Part shown: positions 30,401-39,000 of the stretch, piece after piece
Numbering within the stretch: the stretch's first letter is position 1
How the letters are laid out: each line of letters begins with the position of its first letter
DNA from: Strigamia acuminata
Taxonomy: Eukaryota; Arthropoda; Chilopoda; Geophilomorpha; Linotaeniidae
DNA length: 64,000 bases
NCBI GenBank assembly: GCA_949358305.1
Contig: OX442314.1
Coordinates: 9,293,060 to 9,357,059, forward strand
Direction of reading: 5' to 3'
The notes under the pieces: model-generated
The model's database searches: none
The model's input: the letters and a program-made list of their open reading frames with translations, nothing else
What the model was told of the DNA's origin: nothing
Made by a program: the position numbers and the translations under genes

Positions 30401-32971
30401 GTCCGAGCTGTGGCTTTACCACAAAGCGAACCGGTTGTACTAACCAACGAACCTCTTCCTGAGACTCCGGCAAGCCAGACAGTCCCGGCAGCCACTCCAG
30501 AGGAGACGATAAAGTTCCCCGAAGGACTGGTCCCGATCGAGGGCGTGAAAACAGTTGCCCGGAAATCGAAAACGAAGCCGAAAATCCTGCGGCCCAAGAA
30601 AAAGATGGAGCCAAAGCCGTTGCCGCCGATCGATGCGCATCTGAAGACGTATTATCCGAGCTTGACAATGACCAAGGGGACGAAAGACAAAATTAAGAGA
30701 TCGAGCGATCATGGTCATTCGCTCTATTTGTGGATGGAGCGAACTCTCGAAGCGGGTCCGGGCGTCGATTTCATTCAACACCAGCGGTTGTTGCGTGCAC
30801 ACCGTCCCCCGAAGAATCCAACCGAAGCCCAGAGGATCCATCACACGAACCAAGGATTAGCCCCTTTCCTCTCGCGTATTTGGATCCATGAACGAATCGG
30901 CGCAGCCTACGAACCAGTTGGCGGCCACGACCGGTACTTCATAGGGGAATTCGAAGACCCCAGCGATCGCTCGTCACGGCTCACCTCGGCTCCACCGATC
31001 GTTAAATCCGCAACTCCGAAGATGGCTAAACCATCCGCAACCAAAGAGCTACCTCCACCTCCACCCCCGGATGTTCCCCAGGGATCACCGGAGAAGAAGT
31101 AAAAGTGAACTTTAACTTTGAGTTTTCGCAATGTTTGTTGTTTTATTGTAAATCCCCCAACAACATTGCTGAGGAGGGGACGTGTGGTGACCACGAGGTC
31201 ACAAAAGTGTTTTAATAATTTATAACTCAATAAATAATGATTTTAGTATTCATAATAAAATATTGTCAGATTATTGCGGGAAAACTAGCTATACTAATTT
31301 TACCGTTTCTGCGGGACTGACGTGACAACGTCATGAATTTGCATAATTCTCCGAATTTATGCAAATACGTCATTTCCGGTCCAGCCAGTATTTAAACCCG
31401 TGTCTGACCGGAAACCCCCACTTTATAGATACCAGAGCAACATTAGCATCACCACCTCACCGTCAGGCCGTTTTACCGGATTGATAGAGGACCGATGCCC
31501 GTTGCCAATTACATCTATAAATCAGAAATCACAGATATTATCGTAGCAATACTACGATTGTAATATCTCCCGAAGCGAAGCGTTTGCGAACACGTGTTTC
31601 GCCAGACGCCATTACCCTAGACAACAGTAGAAGCCACGTGTAAGACTGCCGTGCAGCAACAATCGTATCCGACCAACAAGGATCCGAGACCAACCTTAAG
31701 TATTATTACTATTGTATTACAAGTGTGAAATAAAAGGTTTATTAGTAAGATATTGTGCGTTAAGTTTATTTACCGGAACCAAGGTTACGACACCTGTTTT
31801 CCCTGTTTTCATCGTTTTCGCCGTTTTCCCACACCGGATGTAGACGCATTTGACGTCACATTTCGGAAATCAGTTTTCCTGAAAACCGTTTTCATGAAAA
31901 CCAGAAAATCGTGGTTTTCGTGGTTTTCAGATAGTTTTCCCGGGCCGCCATTTTGTATTCGAATAGATCGGCCAATTTTCGGGCGCATTTGCGCGTCGAA
32001 TGCGGCCAATTTTCGGGCGAATTTGCTCGTCGAATGCGGCCAATTTTCAGGCGCATTTGCGCGTCGAATGCGGCCATTTTTCGGCCGCATTTGTGCGTCG
32101 AATGTGGCCAAATTTTCGGCCGCAATTGCGCGATCGAAAGCTGCCGGATCTGTGCTCAATGTTGAAAACCGTTTTCATCGTTTTCGGAAAACGATGAAAA
32201 ACGGTTTTTGAAAACCATTTTAGAGTTGAATGCACCTATTGTATTAAAAAAAACTGGGTATGTCAACATTGTGGATGCATTTGCAGGTTTGCACTGGGCC
32301 AATAATAAGCGGTGGAACGCAAGGCACCTCAATACACACACTGCTCCACTTATATCAAGTAAGTTGTTCGTTTACTAACACAACGTTCATGAAAAATTCG
32401 AACTTGTTCACTTTTAGGAGTGAACTTGAATGAAGTTCACGTTCACCATGTTTGATGATGAAAACGTTGCAAAAATGTTAGTTTAAATGTTTAGATGACG
32501 CTTTCATCATCAAAACATTCATTTCTAATAAAATAATATTTTCCCCTGTGCAATTGGAGGTTTGTTTAGTAGACTAATTCATAACGTTATTTATCAGCTT
32601 ATAACGAGAAAGCAGTTGATGCGATTCGATTACGGAGTAGAGGAAAATCTTGTCAGATATGGAAGTGTAAACACAATGCTCGTATTGATGGTGGTTAGTT
32701 ATGTATTCATTTTATTGCTCTTTCGTGATAGAAAATTCCACCAATTGCTGATCTAAGTCAAATCACAGTGCCCACATGCCTTGTCCATAGTGCCAACGAT
32801 CCCGTAGCAAGTCCACTGAATGCTGCATTGCTGGCAAAAAGAATGAAAACCGCAAAAGTAGTTTTGCTGAAGGATACAATGATTAATCACGTGGATTTTG
32901 TTGTTGGAGCATTTGATGATGATATTATGGAGCGAATAAATCGCGTAATATCAGAGAACATTCGAACTTAA
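15484..32971 (+). CDS. Acid-lipase-like secreted protein, cluster gene A (406 aa)
   Basis: Nine exons: 15484-15627, 15687-15879, 16354-16468, 17030-17180, 17240-17317, 17379-17537, 32287-32358, 32598-32666, 32732-32971; all GT-AG, no internal stop. Exon 1 encodes a signal peptide (MILLTLMLLSPFALI). The N-terminal acid-lipase region follows (YPVEVHQITTDDGYIL), then the oxyanion strand LILHGIG and GYDIWLGN. Ser182, Asp350 (SANDP) and His380 (NHVDF) fit the lysosomal acid lipase triad with near-identical spacing, but the nucleophile elbow is S-L-S-M-S, not G-x-S-x-G. Intron 6 (17538-32286) holds a 14.7-kb transposon nest, yet the frame is intact. AATAAA lies at 33192. An inactive binding protein is an alternative. 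Confidence 0.85.
15880..16353. other. Intron 2 of gene A
   Basis: AT-rich, with ATTA runs near 16185-16210 and repeated AGTGGGAAATTCAG-like segments. I see no gene. Confidence 0.4.
16469..17029. other. Intron 3 of gene A
   Basis: Nothing is recognisable except a short ATAA microsatellite near 16676-16700 and TTGAATGCACCT-like sequence (16878-16892), which resembles the end of the AGGTGCATTCAA element family found elsewhere in the window. Confidence 0.35.
17582..18191 (+). repeat. Gypsy 5' LTR
   Basis: Starts TGTGGTGACCACGAGGTCAC and ends GGTTACGACA. A TATA-like GTATTTAAACC (17788-17798) and AATAAA (18130) suggest promoter and polyadenylation parts. Confidence 0.93.
18194..18211 (+). promoter_or_regulatory. 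Gypsy primer-binding site, tRNA-Pro-like
   Basis: TGGGGGTCTGTCCGGGAT begins two bases after the LTR. It differs from the tRNA-Pro complement, as I recall it, only in the CTC/TCT triplet. Confidence 0.7.
18277..20439 (+). CDS. Gypsy Gag, C-terminus lost to an insertion
   Basis: 721 residues remain before the hAT foldback enters at 20440; the frame then runs 45 codons into the transposon and stops at 20574. The N-terminal third is a disordered Lys/Ala/Pro/Glu-rich region. The retrotransposon Gag core lies at about residues 450-620 (KFLNEVALTISRL, EAREWYVEANLKHWEQF, GEELRAYFLRAKSLFNEL). It would form the capsid-like particle. I see no CCHC zinc knuckle; it may be absent or lost at the insertion. 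The start is the first ATG after the primer-binding site. Confidence 0.85.
21196..23266. mobile_element. TA-flanked foldback element, CAGGGTGGAACAAAAG ends
   Basis: The ends CAGGGTGGAACAAAAGTCTG and its complement are flanked by TA (21194-21195, 23267-23268), as for Tc1/mariner-type insertions. The arms are inverted repeats of several hundred bp. A second, shorter copy lies at 36821-37588. No transposase frame is seen. Confidence 0.85.
21869..22712. mobile_element. Innermost hAT foldback element
   Basis: The ends CAGTGTTGGGCAC and GTGCCCAACACTG are flanked by a perfect 8-bp duplication ATTATCAG (21861-21868, 22713-22720), the hAT hallmark. The 844-bp element is almost one palindrome, with the centre near 22285. 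Each arm carries a distinct array of GTACCG/CGGTAC motifs next to the tip. Non-coding; open frames through the arrays give meaningless RYRY-type peptides. Confidence 0.9.
23703..27935 (+). CDS. Gypsy Pol polyprotein (protease, RT, RNase H, integrase), 5' part broken
   Basis: About 1,410 codons from the edge of the hAT insertion to the stop. In order: aspartic protease with LLDSGADRSF (~24114); reverse transcriptase with LCIDYRPLNA, MPFGLVNAPATFQ and catalytic AYLDDII (~25161); RNase H with FILHTDASK (~25640); integrase zinc finger HPLAGHAG...CPRCQAC (~26570-26695), catalytic WSVDLMGP, SDNGPQF and NPVERLN giving the D,D,E triad; and a GPY/F-like segment RDGPYVITKAHG near 27475. The frame stays open through these domains. 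The 37 codons before 23703 come from the transposon, not from pol. Confidence 0.92.
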   Translation: MNEVITEEVVKLKLELKNKKSKEIETNNKEISDSSSEDELKAKWINTNWLEKQIKELQKKVVYFTTAYFTTEKREYSGPTTNTADGEKIAEIFQELPHAYEEAPPRKKRILHCNLAKERKDSLAMLTIKFNDKKFIGLLDSGADRSFISSDLYESLDKKQRDKLRGISENVAVKTAAGEVRPVGVLTTKVIWEGGVITHPFIVLPTYDTVLLLGMDIMAIMEIQPNPITRSWNYIDKREDPRLMTVPTELLDSNDEEDEWKGGNLKQFVQDYDFKSFNARLQEDNLAHDLAMDANLGETQTKLLEEMLQKHRKILTKEPGKTNYVKHEIELSTDKPVRVPFKGMNPQKREIVKTICQDLLDKGIVSEALGEYAMRIVLVMRAGSEPRLCIDYRPLNAITVIDPVQMPSIEAILRELAPFKWVTTMDLSKGYWQVELRDEDKGKTAFWSPMGRLMFNVMPFGLVNAPATFQRLIEKVLGDALHKYAWAYLDDIIIVSQTFDEHIGHINEVIRRLAEAGLHVHPGKSQFCRKELAFLGYKVGVNGLSIDPKKVRAITDFPAPTDVKGVQRFLGMVNFFGRLLPHLAEVAAPITDLLKTVQKINPKEDPPKDPEIKFKWTNHCEAAFDKIKQMLIDTKTIPLPDLNREFILHTDASKIRLGAALMQMHEIDGTQQEVPTIFISRKIQAAEKNYSATELECLAIVWAVRKFRPYLEFTKFTVQTDHQALRWFMGLKEPSGRMARWQLELMAYDLQIEYKPGKYNTVADALSRAPASEPDEPDDDGDDDSRIAYCPTPIRKWEFRKQNELPKEKLESSDEKYVGYWMRAYQSAKDARPNYDLSIEPRISDKFVRAFVAHVSKGTNCVPPTREELIEAQKNDTAFCKRFYDYLTNKTFPSDVYSEEHREEFKIKASAYLIDDGLLLKYHPNFRDDLTESGSSIKVVIPRKVRTQILWMVHGHPLAGHAGVARTLYRASQLYYWPEMRRDIVRFIRHCPRCQACKPRNKANYENLSLGPFAPFDCWSVDLMGPKITSANSHKYILVIMDVATGWPELYPMAHPTKQKIIQCLYEVALHFGFPRKLISDNGPQFASRLYKDFCNQFDIQPSFTSTYNPRANPVERLNRDIKYALAIFTGVHSKWDEFLKEIAFSIRTTISRNRGFSPAYLNFARELRVPWDPRIPEGIRKVDPKNPHIYVHQLEQAISATYQHMMSHVFDMRERVKKSEKNTQFCNFKINDLVWKDTHILSSADKGIHAGLADKRDGPYVITKAHGGNAFSLQRLADNVNFRSIHARELTPYLPEFPQEEWAEDQTQPSPSPTIRDMFDDVATVSDLNENTTHVTPDSAELTSAPDGNLGGEEAAVNEETPKTPEKEIEITKRSTRSRSKIPKPITRQSTRKKVPNPFIKDGKITGRT
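28111..31102 (+). CDS. Gypsy third frame (ORF3), probably spliced, unknown function
   Basis: An upstream frame (28111-28326) and a long frame open from 28547 to 31102 join in phase across a GT-AG intron (28327-28546), giving about 923 residues; from its first ATG at 28754 the second part alone gives 782. The upstream exon is acidic, with an inner ATG at 28183. The second is basic and Pro/Arg-rich, with a globular-looking region near 29990-30400 and a Pro-rich tail. ORF3 sits where env would be, but I see no signal peptide, furin-like site or membrane anchor, so I do not call it Env. It may be a nucleic-acid-binding accessory protein. Confidence 0.6.
31169..31182 (+). promoter_or_regulatory. 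Gypsy polypurine tract
   Basis: The purine-rich CTGAGGAGGGGACG lies directly before the 3' LTR at 31183. Confidence 0.7.
31183..31792 (+). repeat. Gypsy 3' LTR
   Basis: 610 bp, nearly identical to the 5' LTR; followed by the CCTG target duplication. Confidence 0.93.
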
Positions 32972-33420
32972 GCACATTCCACATTTCACGCACAAACATT
33001 GGTGATTTGTATTTGCAGTTTATAGTTTCATATCAACAATTTACGCTGACTGGACAATGATTGTCCGTGCAAAAATTTCCAAAACGTAATTTTACATGCA
33101 GATCGCACTTTTCAAGTTCATTTATTGCAAAAACTATATTTTTCTATGCACAAAAAACATTTTTATCAACATAAAGTTACTCATTTCAGCCAATAAATTC
33201 TAAATTTTTCTTCCCGAGTAATGCTTAACTAAACCTTCATTAAAAATCCATTTGAGATTATGTATTATACACAATGAAATCACTAAGACAATAAGACAAA
33301 TGTTTAAGCAACTGTTTTACTAAAGATCAAACTGATATGAATTAAAAATCTTAATAAAAGAAATAAATTACATACCCGATGAATTTTCTAACATTGATGT
33401 ATTCACCATTACAACCCTCG
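32972..33420. other. 3' flank of gene A
   Basis: AT-rich. AATAAA at 33192 and again near 33352-33366 are the candidate polyadenylation signals. No gene is seen. Confidence 0.45.
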
Positions 33421-33717
33421 AAATTCAATAATGTATAAGCTTATGACATGGCGGCATTAATTGACTACATTTTACGTACCAGCAATCAAACTCGACTTTC
33501 TATCATATCAACCTAAGTTGTATGTCCACGTCATGCTACGTTCCTGGATTTTCAAAATACGTAACAAGTTCAATTAAAATGAGTCCCGGAATTCAAGTGG
33601 CGGAACCTGTTGAATGTCGTTTTGTTTTAAGAATTTGTTTATCTAATTTGAATGCACCTACTGTAATGCTTGACTTGTTTTTACCAATTGGTTGTCAGAT
33701 TATAACAAAGAAGCAAC

Positions 33718-33842
33718 CAGGGCCGTTTCGACCTATGAGGTGAAGAGGCGGCCTCCAGGTGGCCATGCCTTGTATAAAGTTACTTACCACGGCATGGCCA
33801 CCTGGCGGCCGCCTCTTCGCCTCATAGGTAGAAACGGCCCTG
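33718..33842. mobile_element. 125-bp hAT-type MITE
   Basis: The ends CAGGGCCGTTTCGACCTATG and its near-complement are flanked by perfect 8-bp GAAGCAAC duplications (33710-33717, 33843-33850). It is almost entirely palindromic and is inserted in pseudogene exon 8. Confidence 0.92.
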
Positions 33843-33898
33843 GAAGCAACTAATTCAGTTTGATTATGACTTAGATGAAAATCTTGTAAGATACGAAA

Positions 33899-34704
33899 TA
33901 GAGATGAGAACGTGACCAATTTTTGGGTTCCGTCCCGTCCCGTGTCCCAAATTATGCCAGTTTTTTCTGTCCCGACCTGTCCCGTGTCCCAAAGTTGGCC
34001 AATTTTTCCAGTCCCGACCCGTCCCGTGTTCCAAAGTTGGCCAATTTTTCCAGTCCCGACCCGTCCCGTGTCCCGAAGTTGGCCAATTTTTCCTGTCCCG
34101 ACCCCGTCCCGTGTCCCGAAATGTGCCAATTTTTCCAGTCCCAACCCGTCCCGTGTCCCGAAATGTGTCGTGTCCCGTGCGTATTACGTTAACGACATAT
34201 GCGCGTACAACGTTAACGACGCAATACAATAAAAATTAAAAAATTAAAAAATATAATGTAATACAAAAACAACAACAACTAACTCATTATTAAAAGTAAA
34301 TTACACTGTATGACCAAAATATTGTTGTTTATTTACTTTATTTTAGCATTATTAGGCCTAATATTAGGCTTAATACTGATAAGTGATAAATTACAACTGG
34401 AATTAAAAAATCGTCCGTGCAGAATGAGATGCGCAGTAAGAATTTAGCATCGCGTAATGTAACTTCACCATCACCAAGTTCCGTCCCGTCTTGAATCGCG
34501 CATAATGCAAAAAATACCAGTCCCGTCCCATCCCGTATCTTGCATAATGCAAAAAATACCAGTCCCGTCCCGTCCCGAATCCCGCATAATGCAAAAAATA
34601 CCAGTCCCGTCCCGTCCCGAATCCAGTGGAAATATAGTTTCATCCAGTCCCGTCCCGTCCCGAATCCCGCTGCGGGACCGGTCCCGGTCCCGTTCTCATC
34701 CCTA
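33899..34704. mobile_element. hAT-type non-autonomous element with GTCCCG arrays
   Basis: The ends TAGAGATGAGAACG and CGTTCTCATCCCTA are flanked by perfect 8-bp ATACGAAA duplications (33891-33898, 34705-34712). The left side holds about six units of a ~42-bp repeat built on GTCCCGACCCGTCCCGTGT (33925-34170), and the right side about four units built on CCAGTCCCGTCCCGTCCCG (34485-34690). The AT-rich middle is non-coding. Confidence 0.92.
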
Positions 34705-34990
34705 ATACGAAACTGTAACTACAATGCTTATGTTAGTGTTAGTGATGGATATGTTAATATGTTTAACTTCCTTCAGATAGGAATTACCACCAACTCCAGA
34801 TTAAAATAAAATAACAACACTCGCATCACTTGTCTACAGTGCCAATGATCCATTAGCTACTCCTCTGAATGTTGCGTTGCAGGCAAGAAGCCTGAAATCA
34901 GCAGAAGTAGTATTACTGGAAAACACAATGATAAATCATGTAGATTTCATTGCTGCTGTGTCAGATTATCGACTGCAATGACCACAAATC

Positions 34991-36000
34991 TACAAAGATG
35001 GTATTTTAATTGGACATCAATTTCAACAGCCCGCTTCAGACATGATGTGCAGGCCATATGCCCACATTTGTATGCAATGATGCACTAGCGTGTGCTACAA
35101 AGCATACAAGTCAATGAGGTCAATTCCTCATGCACCACTAAATCAGCAAAGACACCACTGAAGAATGTGATTAGCTCCGATGTCAATGAATGTGTTTCTG
35201 CAAGCAACAATTCCACATGCCGTAATTGTTGACTTTCCCTAATGGCTTCCCATTCATCGGGTGTCACTGCAATTTCCTCCCACCCTGTTTCTTGCACGAC
35301 AATCACTTGTGGAAATGCAGCAAGATTTCTTCTAGTTCTCCTGCGCTGTGGAGGTGGTTCTGTGTTTGTGGCACGAGGTGATCAACGCCTGCATAACCCA
35401 TGGCGCATGATCGAGGCTGGTTCGACTGGCTTGTTTGGCTTGTCTTGCACGGGAAGTGGATTTCGTGAGAGCAAGTTACACAAACATTACAGGGCGGAAT
35501 TGGTTCTGTCATAAAGTCTTTTAAACGTTTCGAGGAAGAATTAGTTCCTGAAGAATTAAGTACTTTGTTTATTTTTTATATTAATTTTATTTCACAAAAT
35601 AAATAAGAAAATCCCGCTGCGGAATTTGGATGGGGCGGAAATGGTATATTTCACACGTAATTAGTCATAACTCATAAGAATGATGACCAAAGAAGACTAA
35701 AGAAGTTTGATCATGTTTTACCCATCTACACATTGTTAGATAAACTGATAAAAGATAACTTGCAATTCATACCACTGCATAAGTGTTGCTACAGCACGAA
35801 CAAAAACTTGATGATATTTGTGATAAATTTAAATGGTGCAATCTTGAATTGTTTCTATTTTATTTTTCATTTGCTTATCAATGCCAAAATCAATAGAATA
35901 ATTGATGAGCATGTGGTAAACAGAAAATTAAAAATATAATCTTGTTTTAACCGTCTAAATCGATTAAATTCATTCTCGTCTTACAAACAAATTAGAAACC
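34991..36000. other. Spacer between the lipase pseudogene and gene B
   Basis: The minus strand at 35085-35512 has two adjacent open stretches (one with QETGWEEIAVTPDEWEAIRE, one with CNVCVTC) that look like eroded protein-coding sequence; I cannot name the family and they may be a transposon remnant. The rest is AT-rich without features. Confidence 0.35.
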
Positions 36001-39000
36001 ATGAATGTTCAAATATTGCTCATTTTAAGCTTACTTGCTTTAAGCAATTGTGAAAACATGACAGAAATTTGCTACGACATCAACCAATTCAAAGGTTTGG
36101 CCAACTTAATGAGATTATACACACTTGCAACAGCAAAAACAGTAAGAATACATTTTTTCCGTTCTTATTCCTTCTTTGAAAACAATTGTTTAATTCTTGC
36201 AAGGATAAAATAATTCGATTGAATGGATACCCAGTTGAGATTCACGAGGTAAGCACCGACGACGGCTACACCATCGACGTATATAGAATCCCACATGGAC
36301 TCTCAAATGAACATAAAGTTGCTGCTGCTTCTGTTTTGCTTCTTCCTGGCTTGAGTTCTTCATCAGCGGCATACGCTTTAATTGATACTGACATCGGTAA
36401 GTCCCCTATTACAAATCTTTCAAATGACAAAATATTAAGACAAGTAACTTTCAGCTTATGCACTAGCCCTAACCAATGAAAGTTATGACGAGAGAAAATA
36501 ACATGAACATATGTGTCCATGTTATCTATCCTTGGTTTATGTTTGTTCACACTTTCTTTGCAGCATACGTGCTAGCGAATGAAGGTTACGATGTTTGGCT
36601 GGGAAATTTCCGATGTAGCTTTCAAGATACTCGCCACACGGAATATTCACAATCAAATTCCAAATTTTGGGATTTCGGGTATTGTTAATCATGTTTCATT
36701 TTCTATTAGCGTGTGAAACTGTCCGAAGTTACCGTTTAAGTTAGATTCAATATTTTATATTTTATGAAATAATTGATTACAAATTATTAGTTATTTATTA
36801 GATAAATTGAACACATAATACAGGGTGTTCTAAAAGTATGGTTCCCTCCAAATATTTCCTGAGCAATTGCATCTAGGCCAACTTTGGTGAAGCGACCGTA
36901 TAGGAAGTTGGGTGAGAGTAATTCAATGACGTCATCAAATTTGACCTTCAAGGTCATTTTCAAGGTCATTCACTTGCTAACTTTTAAACCGTTCAAGATA
37001 CAGCAAAATTTCCAATTGCAAAGTTGTAGAGCACCATCAAATTAGTACTATCCAACTTATCTTAGTCATCTTAACTTAAATGTTTTATTTTTAAAAAGGA
37101 GTCACATCAGCTAAAATAGCTTAAAGCCTGCAATTGTGACAAAACTTAAATTTCTACTACAAAAATACTGAATTACTTAAATAAATGTATTCAAATGTGC
37201 ATTATTATGCAACTAAACAAGAAAAATCACTGCCTTTTTTAAATGTCTCAATAATTATTTTATCACAAAAATAAAAAATTTCACTTTGCTGATTTTTTTC
37301 TGATTTGTCTCCTTTTTAAAAAGAAAACATTTAACTTAAGATGACTAAGATCAGTTAGATAGTACTAATTTGATGGTGCTCTACAACTACGTAATTGGAA
37401 ATTTTGCTCTAACCTGATTGGTTTAGAAGTTAGCAAGTGAATGACTTTGAAAATGGCCTTCAAAGTCAAATTTGATGACATCATTAGATTGCTCTCACCC
37501 AACTTCCTACACGATCGCTTCATCAAAGTTGGCCTAAATGCAATTGCTCAAGAAATATTTGAGGGGAACAGACTTTTCTTCCACCCTGTATAGTTAGCCA
37601 CTTTTCATGGTTAATCAATATGGGGTGCCGTTTGGGCCAAAAATAAGTCCAAGAAGGTATATTGCAAAATTGAAATATATGGTGATTTCTTTTATGATAC
37701 AGTCGAAACTCTTTATAACGAATCGCAAGGGACCGGACAAATCGATTCGTTATAACGAGAATTCGTTAAAACGAATTAGCTGAAAAAAATAAAATTTCAT
37801 CATAAACAACATTATTTATTCATAAAATCATGTTAATTTTATCCCGATTCTTTAAAAACTGTTGAAATTGTTAAAACGGGACAAATTAAACTCAACTGCT
37901 ACAATTGGTAGCTTCTTGCCATTGTTAATGGCATTACAAATGTTCAACTTGACCTAAATCAAAATTTCTTTTCATTTGGCAGCCATTTTAAAACACAAAA
38001 TTTTTCATTTTTTCTAAATGTGTTCCTAACATGGGCAGTCATGTGATCAGTTTTGAAAATTCGTTATAACGAGGGCTTGTTGGTATTACAGTGTACCTGA
38101 AAACCTGTTCGTTATAACGAATAATTTGTTATATCGAAATTCGTTATAACGAATATATTTAACATGGTGTTCTATGGCTGGCCAACCAAGTCATTTTCAA
38201 TAATTCGTTATAGCGATAATTCGTTATATCGCGATTCGTTATAAAGAGTTTCGACTGTATATAATAATCTTTTTGTGTATAGGATAAAGTTTTTGGAGAT
38301 GGAATAAAGTTTTTGTGTATGGGATAAAGTTTTTGTGTATGGGATAAAGTTTTTGTGTATGGGATAAAGTTTTTGTGTATGGGATAAAGTTTTTGTGTGT
38401 GGGATAAAGTTTTTGTGTATGGGATAAAGTTTTTGCGTGGGATAAAGTTTTTGGAGATGGAATAAAGTTTTTGCATGGGATAAAGTTTTTGGGAATGGGA
38501 TAAAGTTTTTGGGGATGGAATAAAGTTTTTGTGTATGGGATAAAGTTTTTGTGTGTGGGATAAAGTTTTTGTGTATGGGATAAAGTTTTTGCGTGGGATA
38601 AAGTTTTTGGAGATGGAATAAAGTTTTTGCATGGGATAAAGTTTTTGGGAATGGGATAAAGTTTTTGGGGATGGAATAAAGTTTTTGGGGATGGAATAAA
38701 GTTTTTGGATATAGGAAAAATCGGATATCGGATACCGGATCGTATCCGGATCGCCAGTTGCCGACCGCTGATATAGGGTGTCCCAAAATAACGCAAGATT
38801 TGAATTTGCCACCATTTGTGCTGTAAATTGTTGACAACCCTGAAACAACAAATTGACAGCTAAGAGTTTAGGGTTAGGTTTAGGGTTAGTAAAAATGGAG
38901 CGTTTCACAACACAACAACGTGTAACAATTCAATTACTACATGAGACATTTCCTGGTCGTGTACTCTCTCGTTTCGGTGATCAGAATTGGCCCCCGAGAT

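Larger units (their letters stand above)
17582..31792 (+). mobile_element. Gypsy-type LTR retrotransposon with a third frame, broken between gag and pol
   Basis: Two 610-bp TG...CA LTRs (17582-18191, 31183-31792) differ at only about three positions by eye, and CCTG is duplicated (17578-17581, 31793-31796). Order: primer-binding site, gag, pol (protease, RT, RNase H, integrase), then a third long frame before the 3' LTR. The domain order RT-RNase H-integrase is that of Ty3/Gypsy. A ~3.26-kb nest of hAT and TA foldback elements at 20440-23702 interrupts gag-pol, so this copy cannot make an intact polyprotein. Base composition is more GC-rich than the host introns around it. Confidence 0.92.
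17551..32237. mobile_element. AGGTGCATTCAA element, split by the Gypsy insertion
   Basis: The left end (17551-17581) reads AGGTGCATTCAATTCTAAAT; the right end, finishing at 32237, is its near-complement (GAGTTGAATGCACCT). ATT flanks both sides (17548-17550, 32238-32240). Without the Gypsy the element is about 470 bp. Its interior has five units of a ~34-bp repeat (GGCCAATTTTCGGGCGCAT..., 31970-32135) and GTTTTC-rich arms. Its short open frames are translations of the tandem repeat. Confidence 0.75.
33439..34980 (+). pseudogene. Broken acid-lipase paralog between genes A and B
   Basis: Three exon remnants remain in order. 33439-33513 matches part of exon 4 (ALIDYILRTSNQT) and breaks at the serine motif. 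33703-33717 with 33851-33898 and 34713-34715 matches exon 8 (FDYDLDENLVRYE). Roughly 34785-34980 matches exon 9 (YSANDPLATPLNVAL and TMINHVDF), with frame breaks at its start and a shortened end. Exons 1-3 and 5-7 are not found. Exon 8 is cut by two hAT-type insertions. The remnants most resemble genes A and B. Confidence 0.85.

Noticed and set aside
28111-31102. Calling the Gypsy third frame an envelope gene
   Set aside because: I see no signal peptide, cleavage site, fusion peptide or membrane anchor; position alone is not enough.
31753-32235. Several frames with repeated NAANFRA/MRPKI peptides
   Set aside because: They translate the 34-bp tandem repeat of the AGGTGCATT element.
38159-38908. 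Long overlapping minus-strand frames (up to 249 aa)
   Set aside because: They are translations of a 20-bp minisatellite in all three frames and have no protein character.
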